From the NCBI RefSeq assembly GCF_021206925.1, contig NZ_JAJPRF010000015.1, positions 1-64,000 of the forward strand: a DNA stretch of 64,000 bases. Direction: 5' to 3'. The position numbers and the translations under genes were made by a program. The notes under the pieces are model-generated. The model saw only the letters and a program-made list of their open reading frames with translations, was not told the DNA's origin and made no database searches. Each line of letters begins with the position of its first letter. Within the stretch, counting starts at the first letter, position 1. The stretch is from Rhodoflexus caldus (GTDB lineage Bacteria > Bacteroidota > Bacteroidia > Cytophagales > Thermoflexibacteraceae). Of this stretch, positions 27,783 through 35,144 are shown piece after piece.

Positions 27783-28364
27783 CTATTGTTTCAGAAAATC
27801 CAGCAATTGCTGCATGGCGCGGGCGCGGTGGCTGATTTGCGTTTTCAGGGCGACGGGCATTTCACCGAAGGTTAGGTGGTAGCCGTCGGGTTGGAAGATG
27901 GGGTCATAGCCGAAGCCGTTGCTGCCCCGCGGCGCATCGGTGATGTTGCCCGTAATGATGCCCGTAAAGGTGTGCAGGCTGCCATCGGACTGCACAAGAG
28001 CAATAACGGTTTTGAACTGCGCCCGGCGGTCGGTGATGCCTTGCAGTTGTTGCAGTACCAATTCGTAGTTGGCTTTAAAATCGCGCGAAGCCCCCGCATA
28101 ATAGGCCGAATGTACGCCCGGTGCGCCGTTCAGTGCTGCTACTTCCAAGCCGCTGTCGTCGGCAAAGCAGGGGATGCGGTAATGTTCCCATACGTAGCGG
28201 GCTTTGTAGGCGGCGTTTCCTTCAATGGTTGCTTCCGGTTCGGGGATTTCTTCGGTGCAACCGATTTCGTCCAGTGTCAATAAGCGAAAATTGCCGCCTA
28301 ATTGAGCGGCAATTTCTTCGCGTTTATGTGCGTTGCGCGTGGCAAAGCAAAGCTCTTGTATCAT
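27783..28364 (-). CDS. rdgB: Non-canonical purine NTP pyrophosphatase
   Basis: The 193-residue RdgB/HAM1 enzyme hydrolyses dITP, ITP and XTP, keeping them out of nucleic acids. Motifs are FATRNAHKREEIAAQL at the N terminus, FADDSGLEVAALNGAPGVHSAYYAG (metal and substrate site), GSNGFGYDPIF and the C-terminal SHRARAMQQL. Its start overlaps the end of the FKBP gene by 4 nt, so the two are translationally coupled. Confidence 0.96.
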   Translation of the reverse strand: MIQELCFATRNAHKREEIAAQLGGNFRLLTLDEIGCTEEIPEPEATIEGNAAYKARYVWEHYRIPCFADDSGLEVAALNGAPGVHSAYYAGASRDFKANYELVLQQLQGITDRRAQFKTVIALVQSDGSLHTFTGIITGNITDAPRGSNGFGYDPIFQPDGYHLTFGEMPVALKTQISHRARAMQQLLDFLKQ

Positions 28365-28855
28365 TGCTGACGCGTTAGGTTAAGTACCTCAATATCAAAT
28401 TGCAAAATGGCATTGGGCGGAATTTCTCCCAGACTGCGCGAACCATAGGCCAGATTGGAAGGGATAATCAGTGTGCCGCGCTCGCCTGCACGCATCAGTT
28501 GCAAACCTTCCGTCCAACCTGCAATTACTTGCGTGCGCCCAATGCGCACACCAAAAGGCTGATTGCGGAAACGGCTGCTGTCAAATACTTTGCCGTAAAG
28601 TACGTTGCCGGTATAATGCACCGTAACAGAATCGCCGGAGCGTGCTCTTTCACCCACACCTACAATCTGCGGAATGTAAACCAAACCGGAAGCCGTGCGC
28701 TGAAAATTGGTAATTCTGTTTTCTGCCAGCCAGTCAGTAATAATGCGTGCCTCCCGCTCGCGCTGTGCCTCTGCATTCAGTGTACTTTGCTTCTTACATG
28801 CGCCCAGAATGATAACCAATCCCAGAAAGAGTGTGAAACGAACAATGTTTTGCAT
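28361..28855 (-). CDS. FKBP-type peptidyl-prolyl isomerase lipoprotein
   Basis: The 164-residue product has a lipoprotein signal (MQNIVRFTLFLGLVIILGACKK, lipobox ILGAC) and a C-terminal FKBP domain (about 60-160): DSVTVHYTGNVLYGKVFDSSR, FGVRIGRTQVIAGWTEGLQLM, GERGTLIIPSNLAYG and ILQFDIEVLNL. It would assist folding of envelope proteins from the inner face of the outer membrane. Flavobacterial GldI is a lipoprotein of this type needed for gliding; whether this is its orthologue cannot be decided. An upstream start at 28930 is in frame but rejected. Its stop overlaps rdgB by 4 nt. Confidence 0.9.
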   Translation of the reverse strand: MQNIVRFTLFLGLVIILGACKKQSTLNAEAQREREARIITDWLAENRITNFQRTASGLVYIPQIVGVGERARSGDSVTVHYTGNVLYGKVFDSSRFRNQPFGVRIGRTQVIAGWTEGLQLMRAGERGTLIIPSNLAYGSRSLGEIPPNAILQFDIEVLNLTRQQ

Positions 28856-28917
28856 GATTCTTATCAATAACAGAATGGGCAAATTTATACCGAAAAACCC
28901 GATTCGCCATAAAGCAA

Positions 28918-28948
28918 AAAACGCTTGCATAAGCTATGCAAGCGTTTT
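28918..28948. terminator. Intrinsic terminator after tRNA-Asp
   Basis: A perfect 13-bp inverted repeat, AAAACGCTTGCAT (28918-28930) and ATGCAAGCGTTTT (28936-28948), with a 5-nt loop. It starts 2 bp beyond the 3' end of the tRNA and insulates it from the FKBP gene. Confidence 0.85.
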
Positions 28949-28949
28949 G

Positions 28950-29023
28950 CGGAATGGACGGGACTCGAACCCGCGACCTCCTGCGTGACAGGCAGGCATT
29001 CTAACCGGCTGAACTACCACTCC
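28950..29023 (-). tRNA. tRNA-Asp (anticodon GTC)
   Basis: On the minus strand the 74-nt sequence folds as a cloverleaf: acceptor GGAGTGG with CCATTCC, D stem GTTC with GAAT, anticodon arm CCTGC CTGTCAC GCAGG, T arm GCGGG TTCGAGT CCCGT, discriminator G. The anticodon loop centres on GTC. The CCA end is not encoded (CAA follows). Confidence 0.96.
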
Positions 29024-29041
29024 GTTGTCCTTTTGACACCA

Positions 29042-29072
29042 CAAAAGTAGAACACCACATTCATTCCTGCAA
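29042..29072 (-). promoter_or_regulatory. Promoter of tRNA-Asp
   Basis: Reading the minus strand, TTG (29072-29070) is followed after 20 nt by TACTTTTG (29049-29042), a TAnnTTTG box. Transcription would begin a few bases downstream, about 13-15 nt before the tRNA 5' end at 29023. Confidence 0.6.
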
Positions 29073-29089
29073 TACCCTTTCCTAAAAAA

Positions 29090-30640
29090 TTACAGATTTT
29101 TTTCAGAGACTGCCTTCCCACGATTCATCAGCGGACGAATTTCACGTATGAAAATCAGACCTGTGAAGGCTGCCGAGAGTGCGATGTTAAGCAATTGATT
29201 CATGACAAAACTTTGTAAATCAATTGCTTGTACACTGTAAACAACTGCTGTTCCTGCGGCGGTGTAGAGTAGGGCAGGTTTCCAACGGTAGGGAATGGGG
29301 TAAAACTTTTGCCCGTAGTAAAGGCAGGCAGCACTCATCGCGGCATAGCAAATCAGGTGCATCAGTGCTGCGCCCATGTAGCCCATCAGGGGAATGAGCA
29401 GGTAGTTGCCCGCAACGGTAACGGCAGCCCCCAGAATGGCAAACCATGTGCCGTAGTAGGTGCGGTCGGTAATTTTGAACCAAACCGTCAGGTTATAGTA
29501 AACGCCCAATAGACAGTTGGCCAGCAAAAGTACAGGCACAACTGCCAAACCTTCCCTGTAAGCCGCACTGCCCAGCAACAGGTATTGCACCCAATCAATA
29601 TTTGCCCCGATGCCTACGTACATCAGCAAGCAGGCAAGGATGAAGTAGTGCATCACGCGGGCGAAGAGTTCAGGCGAGTTTTTATCGGCAGCCTGTGCGA
29701 AAAAGAACGGTTCGGCGGCATAGCGGAACGCCTGCACCGCCAGCGTAATAAAAACGCCGAACTTGAAACAGGCACTGTAAATGCCGATAGCCCCGTCGGT
29801 AGTGATGCCTGCATAGAAGCCTTCGGGCAGCAGCCATTTGAGCATTTGTCGGTCTATGACTTCGTTTACGATGCCCGCCAGCCCCATGAACAGCAGCGGA
29901 TAGGCATAGCGCAACATGGGCTTTAAAGTTTGCCACTGCCATTGCAGGCGAAAACCTTTGAATACGAAAGCAAAAGCTGGCAACTGCGCCGCATTGGCAA
30001 TCAGGTTGGCAAGGAAGATGTAGCCCACCGCGTATTCGGGTTTAAAAATCAATTGCGCAAAATCTTGCATGAACAGGAAACTTTCCCCTGCGGCAGCCTT
30101 GCGGCAAACGTAGAGGAAGAAAAAGTTCAGCCCCACGTAGAGGAAAATACTGCCCAATTTGAGCGAGGCAAACAGTACGGGGCGACCTTCTAACCGCAAG
30201 CGGGCAAAGGGAATGGCTACCAGCGCATCAATGGCAAAAAGCAGGGCGAAAAGGCGCACGTACAGCCCCAAATCGGGGTACTGAATCAGTGCTGCCGCTT
30301 CGTCGGCAAAAAGCCAAAGCAGCCCCGAACCGAGGAAAGCAACCGCTGCAACCGCCGTAACCGATTGGTTGAAATAGCTTTGCAACTGCTGCCGTTCGCG
30401 AGTAGCAAAGCGAAAAAAAGCGGTTTCCATGCCGAACGTATAAACGACATTAAAAAATGCGGCATAGGCATAAAAAACCGAATTGATACCGTATTCGCCC
30501 GGGTCGGTGAAAACGGCGGTATGGAAAGGCACCATCAGTACGCTGTTCACCGCCCGCCCGACGATGCTGCTGATGCCGTAAATAGCGGTTTGAGAACCGA
30601 GTTTTTTCAGAAGTCCCAATGCAATTGTAATTTGAGCCAA
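29090..30640 (-). CDS. Polysaccharide/lipid-linked oligosaccharide flippase (MOP superfamily)
   Basis: The 516-residue membrane protein has about fourteen hydrophobic helices and the flippase pattern at the N terminus (SQTAIYGISSIVGRAVNSVLMVPFHTAVF, then EYGINSVFYAYAAFFNVVYTFGMETAFFRFA). Relatives move undecaprenyl-linked sugars to the periplasm for O-antigen or exopolysaccharide. No ATG precedes the conserved start. A TTG at 30640 (shown) or one at 30619 is the likely start, and 30619 would leave more room for the divergent GNAT gene, only 17 bp away. No glycosyltransferase cluster surrounds it. Confidence 0.88.
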   Translation of the reverse strand: MAQITIALGLLKKLGSQTAIYGISSIVGRAVNSVLMVPFHTAVFTDPGEYGINSVFYAYAAFFNVVYTFGMETAFFRFATRERQQLQSYFNQSVTAVAAVAFLGSGLLWLFADEAAALIQYPDLGLYVRLFALLFAIDALVAIPFARLRLEGRPVLFASLKLGSIFLYVGLNFFFLYVCRKAAAGESFLFMQDFAQLIFKPEYAVGYIFLANLIANAAQLPAFAFVFKGFRLQWQWQTLKPMLRYAYPLLFMGLAGIVNEVIDRQMLKWLLPEGFYAGITTDGAIGIYSACFKFGVFITLAVQAFRYAAEPFFFAQAADKNSPELFARVMHYFILACLLMYVGIGANIDWVQYLLLGSAAYREGLAVVPVLLLANCLLGVYYNLTVWFKITDRTYYGTWFAILGAAVTVAGNYLLIPLMGYMGAALMHLICYAAMSAACLYYGQKFYPIPYRWKPALLYTAAGTAVVYSVQAIDLQSFVMNQLLNIALSAAFTGLIFIREIRPLMNRGKAVSEKNL

Positions 30641-30657
30641 AAATACAGCAATCGCAC

Positions 30658-31200
30658 ATGCAAACCATTGCCCTGATTCATATTCGCCGTGCCGATGCCG
30701 AAGATGCCGCCTTGTTGGCTCATGCAGGGCGCACTTCGTTTTACCATGCCTTTGCCGACACGAGCGATGCGGCAGACATGGCGGACTATTTGGAAAAAGC
30801 CTTCAATGAAGCGCAGGTAGCCGCCGAGCTTGCCGATGCGGATAATTATTTTTTCATCATGGAAACCGTGCAGGGCGAAGTTGCGGGCTATGCCAAGCTG
30901 ATTGCCGACAAACGGCACGAATCGCTGCCCGAAGGCGGTAACTGGTGGAAATTACAGCGGTTTTACCTCATGCCCGACTTCATTGGTTCGGGCATTGCCG
31001 CCATCCTGATGGACGAACTCAAAGAGTTCATCACCGCCAAAGGAGCAAGTGGCATGTGGCTGGCAACTTGGACGGAAAACAAACGTGCCATTCGCTTTTA
31101 TGAAAAGTGCGGCTTCACCATTTGCGGCAACGACCAATTCGTGATGGGCAAGAGCATCACCTGCGATTATGTGATGAGGTGGGGGTGGGGAGTTAGCTAA
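30658..31200 (+). CDS. GNAT-family N-acetyltransferase
   Basis: The 180-residue enzyme has the GNAT fold: an N-terminal strand-helix (IHIRRADAEDAALLAHAG), FIMETVQGEVAGYAKL, then the acetyl-CoA site LQRFYLMPDFIGSGIAAILMDELK (in the R-x-x-G-x-G/A position it reads FIGSGIA) and WTENKRAIRFYEKCGF. The substrate is unknown; the pattern is like the RimJ/YjaB and polyamine-type general acetyltransferases. It diverges from the flippase gene. No operon partner follows, since the next gene is 190 bp away and differs in composition. Confidence 0.85.
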   Translation: MQTIALIHIRRADAEDAALLAHAGRTSFYHAFADTSDAADMADYLEKAFNEAQVAAELADADNYFFIMETVQGEVAGYAKLIADKRHESLPEGGNWWKLQRFYLMPDFIGSGIAAILMDELKEFITAKGASGMWLATWTENKRAIRFYEKCGFTICGNDQFVMGKSITCDYVMRWGWGVS

Positions 31201-31391
31201 GTGGGTAATTAAAATGACTTTATGAAAACCCGCTCAGTTAGGGATGGTATAGAAGCCTGTTAGCCGTCTTGGACGCGAACAATGCTTTCAACAAAATTAA
31301 CACTTCATTTTGCACAATTACAAAAATATGTATACCTGTTGGCTTGAGAGACCCGCCGACGATGATATTTTTATGCTAATTTTGGTTATAC

Positions 31392-32186
31392 ATGGGAACA
31401 TATCATTACCACCGATTTCTTGACGAAGCAGGCGATACTACGTTTTTTGGCAAAGGCAAAATCCCGATTATCGGTCAGGAAGGCGTAAGCAAGGTGTTTA
31501 TTTTGGGAATGCTTCATATTAAGCAGGATTTACAAAAAGTACGGCAAGAAATCATTATACTGCAACAACAGATTGAGCAAAGCCGCTATTACCAAAGCGT
31601 ACCAAGCGTCATCAAAAGAGTGCAACAAGGTGGCTTTTATTTTCATGCTAAAGACGATATTCCCGAAATCCGAAAAGATTTTTTTGATTACATCTTGCAA
31701 TTGGACATTAGTTTTCAGGCAGTTGCAGCCCGAAAAATCGTTAGCCTATTTGAAAAAAAGCACAACGGGAAAGAAGCGGAATTTTATGCCGATTTGCTGT
31801 CTCATTTGCTGAAAGACAAATTGCAAAAACAAGGACGTTTAGTACTCAATATCGCTGAAAGGGGCAGCAGTACCCACCATGCCAACTTGGAAAAAGGTTT
31901 GCAAAAAGCCGAAGAACGACACAAGAAAAAATTTCCCGACAAGGCAAAAACAACAAAAGTTAACTTTACGGTACACAAATTCAGGCATGAACCCCTATTA
32001 GCTGTTGCGGATTACTTGTGTTGGGCAATTCAACGAGTATTTGAAAAAGGCGAAATGCGTTACTATGACTATGTGCTTGAAAAAATTTCGTTGGTTGTAG
32101 ATTTATACGACAGTACCAAATATGAAAAGGGGGGCAACTACTACACGCCCAAAAATCCGCTGACATCAGCCAATAAAATAAGTTAG
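31392..32186 (+). CDS. DUF3800 protein
   Basis: The 264-residue protein matches the DUF3800 pattern: HRFLDEAGDTTFF at the N terminus (Asp-Glu pair), FYFHAKDDIPEIRKDFFDYI, LVLNIAERGSSTHH and a C-terminal ADYLCWAIQRVFEKG. The family is proposed to have an RNase H-like fold, and it is scattered in mobile and defence contexts, but no activity is established. Codon use is more AT-rich than the neighbours, and the flanks have repeats, consistent with acquisition. A -7-like TAATTTTG at 31377-31384 lies just 8 nt before the ATG, so its transcript would be almost leaderless. Confidence 0.8.
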   Translation: MGTYHYHRFLDEAGDTTFFGKGKIPIIGQEGVSKVFILGMLHIKQDLQKVRQEIIILQQQIEQSRYYQSVPSVIKRVQQGGFYFHAKDDIPEIRKDFFDYILQLDISFQAVAARKIVSLFEKKHNGKEAEFYADLLSHLLKDKLQKQGRLVLNIAERGSSTHHANLEKGLQKAEERHKKKFPDKAKTTKVNFTVHKFRHEPLLAVADYLCWAIQRVFEKGEMRYYDYVLEKISLVVDLYDSTKYEKGGNYYTPKNPLTSANKIS

Positions 32187-32290
32187 CCCTCTGACACCCT
32201 GAGAAGGATACCCTTCGCCGGAATGAACCCGTATTTCAAGTGCAGCCGACTAACATGCTACAAATATACAAAACGGCAAAAACAATTCCA

Positions 32291-32328
32291 ATCCCTACCA
32301 GCCGCTGAAAGCCCCGTGAGCGGATGGG
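32291..32328 (-). repeat. Dispersed intergenic repeat, copy C
   Basis: Read on the minus strand: CCCATCCGCTCACGGGGCTT, then TCAGCGGCTGGTAGGGAT. It matches copies A and B at 14819 and 14920. The left-hand flank GTCAGCGGTTTT also resembles the GTCGGCGGTTTT flank of copy B. Confidence 0.75.
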
Positions 32329-32366
32329 TTTTGAAAACCGCTGACGAGATGATTCATTAAAAAAAC

Positions 32367-32395
32367 AAAAGAGGCATTGAGCCAATGCCTCTTTT
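32367..32395 (-). terminator. Intrinsic terminator downstream of the E2 gene
   Basis: A perfect 13-bp stem, AAAAGAGGCATTG (32367-32379) and CAATGCCTCTTTT (32383-32395), with a 3-nt loop. On the minus strand it is followed by GTTTTTTT, so it works best for minus-strand transcripts, such as that of the E2 gene about 190 nt upstream. Confidence 0.8.
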
Positions 32396-32585
32396 AGTCC
32401 TCATCATTTCTAACCAAAACTATAATTTTCAATCACTTTCGGGCGAACTGCGGAAAAGCGTTCAAGCCTTTTAGCTGATACAAAAGTATTTTTTATTCAA
32501 ATACCAAATTTTCAGATTCGGTTAGCTGCCGTTTTTTGGGGGTGAACTGCAAAAAACAGTCGGTAAACGGCAAGTGAACACATTG

Positions 32586-33917
32586 TTACAATTCGGTTTT
32601 GACGTCGAACTTCTCTAAATAGTCTGCTACGCGGCGCACGAACATACCGCCTAATGCCCCGTCTATAATGCGGTGGTCGTAGGAGTGCGACAGGAACATC
32701 ATATGGCGGATACCGATGAAATCGCCCTGCTCGGTTTCAATCACGGCAGGTTTTTTCACAATTGCACCTACCGAAAGGATAGCTACTTGCGGCTGCATGA
32801 TAATCGGGGTGCCGAGCATATTGCCAAACGAACCGATGTTAGAAACCGTGTAAGTGCCGCCGCTCAAATCGTCGGGGGTGAGTTTGTTTTCGCGGGCGCG
32901 TTTTGCCAAATCGTTCACGCGGTAAGCCATGCCGCGCAGATTGAGTTGGTCGGCATTTTTAATGACGGGCACAATCAGGTTGCCGCTGGGTAGGGCTACC
33001 GCCATACCGATGTTGATATCTTTCTTCACAATGATGTTGTCGCCGTCAATAGATGAGTTAATCATCGGGAAGTCGCGCAGGGCTTTGGCTACTGCCCAGA
33101 GGAAAATCGGGGTATAGGTCAGGGTTTGCCCTTCGCGCTCTTTGAATGCACGCACGTGGGCATTGCGCCAATTGACAATGTTGGTAACATCGGCTTCCAC
33201 AAAAGAGGTAACGTGTGGCGAAATGCGCTTAGAATCCACCATGCGCTGGGCAATCATCTTGCGCATTCTGTCCATTTCAATAATTTCCACGTTGCCGCTT
33301 ACGGAGGTCGCAGGTTTTACTTGTTCTAACGGACGCTCTTGGGGCGTAGTAACAGGTTTTTCTTGTTCTTTGACAGGCTGCGCAACAGGTGCAGCGGCAA
33401 CGGCAGGCTGTTGTTTGCGCTGTTCCAAATAAGCCAACATATCGTTTTTGGTTACTCTGCCGTCTTTTCCCGTGCCGGGGATGCGGTCTAACTCTTGCAT
33501 GGAAATATTTTCGGCACGTGCCATGTTCAGCACCAGCGGGGAGTAGAAACGACCGGACGGAGCGGCAACTTCCTCAACCTGAGAGGATGCTACTGCCGTT
33601 ACGGCAGGTGCTGCTGTCTGCGTGGGGGCAGCCGTTGTTTGTGCAGGTTGGCTTACGGGAGCGTTAGGGGCATCCTCTTCGGTTTCAATCAGGGCAATCG
33701 GTTTGCCGATTTGTACTACCTGACCTACTTCGGCCAGAATTTCCTTCAATATACCCGCATGGGTAGAAGGGATTTCGGTATCTACTTTGTCGGTTGCTAC
33801 CTCCAATACCGCTTCGTCTTGTGCGATGCGGTCGCCGGGCTTTTTGAGCCAGTTGAGGATTGTGCCTTCCATTACGCTTTCGCCCATTTTGGGCATAACC
33901 ATTTCTATCAGCGCCAT
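32586..33917 (-). CDS. Dihydrolipoamide acyltransferase (E2) of a 2-oxoacid dehydrogenase
   Basis: The 443-residue E2 subunit transfers acyl groups between E1 and CoA in the pyruvate, 2-oxoglutarate or branched-chain complexes. One lipoyl domain (residues 1-80) has the modified lysine in ATDKVDTEIPS; an alanine- and proline-rich linker of about 50 residues follows; the E1/E3-binding domain has SPLVLNMARAENISMQELDRI; and the C-terminal catalytic domain carries LSHSYDHRIIDGALGG with the active-site His and Asp. The single lipoyl domain and linker favour the branched-chain or general acyl class found in Bacteroidota. E1 and E3 are not in the window. Confidence 0.93.
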   Translation of the reverse strand: MALIEMVMPKMGESVMEGTILNWLKKPGDRIAQDEAVLEVATDKVDTEIPSTHAGILKEILAEVGQVVQIGKPIALIETEEDAPNAPVSQPAQTTAAPTQTAAPAVTAVASSQVEEVAAPSGRFYSPLVLNMARAENISMQELDRIPGTGKDGRVTKNDMLAYLEQRKQQPAVAAAPVAQPVKEQEKPVTTPQERPLEQVKPATSVSGNVEIIEMDRMRKMIAQRMVDSKRISPHVTSFVEADVTNIVNWRNAHVRAFKEREGQTLTYTPIFLWAVAKALRDFPMINSSIDGDNIIVKKDINIGMAVALPSGNLIVPVIKNADQLNLRGMAYRVNDLAKRARENKLTPDDLSGGTYTVSNIGSFGNMLGTPIIMQPQVAILSVGAIVKKPAVIETEQGDFIGIRHMMFLSHSYDHRIIDGALGGMFVRRVADYLEKFDVKTEL

Positions 33918-34081
33918 AATGAATATGTGTTGTGTGGATGTTGCCTGTTCAAAAGTCGTGGCAAAGATAGTGTATAATGACTTGAACAGCAGGTTTAGCT
34001 AAGAGAAAGTACATCATCCCTGTTTTTGTACTCTTTGCGGCAAAACATTGCGTTCTTTGCAGTAAAAAAACAGCCGCATAC

Positions 34082-34984
34082 ATGAGTCGCAAAACGCTGA
34101 TTGTGATAGGCGGGCCGACGGCATCGGGCAAAACCGCCGCTGCCATTGCGCTGGCCAAACATTTTGACACGGAAATAATTTCAGCCGATGCGCGGCAGTT
34201 CTACCGTCAGATGTCTATTGGCACTGCCAAACCTACGCCCGAAGAGTTGGCTGCTGCACCGCACCATTTGGTCGGGCATCTGGAAGTTTGGCAGCCCTAC
34301 AATGCCGGAGCGTTTGAACGCGATGCGCTGCAAATTCTGGATGAGATTTTTGCCAAAAAAGATTTTGCCATTGCCGTAGGCGGTTCGGGGCTGTACTTGC
34401 GCACGCTTTGCTTCGGCATTGATAACATGCCTGCCGTGCCTGCCGAAATCCGCGAGCGCACCGATGCATTATTGCAGGAAAAAGGCTTGCCTTTTTTGTT
34501 GGAAGAACTGCAACACTACGACGCAACCTATTACAACGAGGTGGACAAAGCCAACCCCGCACGGGTGAAGCGGGCAATGGAAATTATCTATGCCACAGGG
34601 CAGCCTTATTCTTCCTTTCGCAAAAAACAGCCGACCGAACGGCCTTTCCGTTCGGTTTGGATAGGTTTAGACCTGCCGCGCGAGCAACTCTACGAGCGCA
34701 TCAACCGCCGCGTGGAGCTGATGATGGAGCAGGGACTGGAAGAAGAAGTTCGCGCATTGTTGCCTTACAGGCACTGCAACGCATTGCAAACCGTTGGCTA
34801 CACCGAAACTTTTGATTATTTGGATGGAAAAACAACACTTGCAGAAGCGGTAGCACTGATTCAGCAACACACGCGCAACTATGCCAAACGCCAACTGACT
34901 TGGTTCAGGCGCGAGCCTGTGCAATGGTTTGCCCCTGATGATATTGCAGGCATGGTTCAGTATATCAACACGCAAGCAAAATAA
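34082..34984 (+). CDS. miaA: tRNA dimethylallyltransferase
   Basis: The 300-residue enzyme adds dimethylallyl to N6 of A37 in tRNAs that read UNN codons. The P-loop GGPTASGKT, the IISADARQFYRQMSIGTAKP segment, the AVGGSGLYLRTL motif, and the C-terminal QTVGYTETFDYLDG and NYAKRQLTWFRR are all as expected. The ATG at 34082 gives the usual N terminus. It diverges from the E2 gene across 164 bp. Confidence 0.97.
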   Translation: MSRKTLIVIGGPTASGKTAAAIALAKHFDTEIISADARQFYRQMSIGTAKPTPEELAAAPHHLVGHLEVWQPYNAGAFERDALQILDEIFAKKDFAIAVGGSGLYLRTLCFGIDNMPAVPAEIRERTDALLQEKGLPFLLEELQHYDATYYNEVDKANPARVKRAMEIIYATGQPYSSFRKKQPTERPFRSVWIGLDLPREQLYERINRRVELMMEQGLEEEVRALLPYRHCNALQTVGYTETFDYLDGKTTLAEAVALIQQHTRNYAKRQLTWFRREPVQWFAPDDIAGMVQYINTQAK

Positions 34985-35144
34985 ATCAGCAAAAACGCAT
35001 CATTCGCAACAGGCCGTTTGCTTGTGCAATACGGTTTAACTTGCTCAAATGCTCAACCCTGCAAACAAAAAGTGCAAAAGCGCAAGATTTGCCAAGCGAA
35101 CTTTTGTAAGTTATTTTAAATCAGGCACTTAAATAGCAGTCGTG

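Larger units (their letters stand above)
32187..32585. other. Intergenic region with repeat, terminator and promoter-like boxes
   Basis: Between the DUF3800 and E2 genes I see dispersed-repeat copy C (32291-32328), the terminator hairpin (32367-32395) and two TAnnTTTG-like boxes on the minus strand (32415-32422 and 32481-32488). A 16-codon minus-strand ORF (MMRTKRGIGSMPLLFF) overlaps the hairpin but may be chance. Confidence 0.5.

Noticed and set aside
31222-31262. Possible fourth dispersed-repeat copy (CCCGCTCAGTTAGGGATGG)
   Set aside because: Only the ends resemble the repeat; the middle is missing, so it may be chance or a deleted copy.
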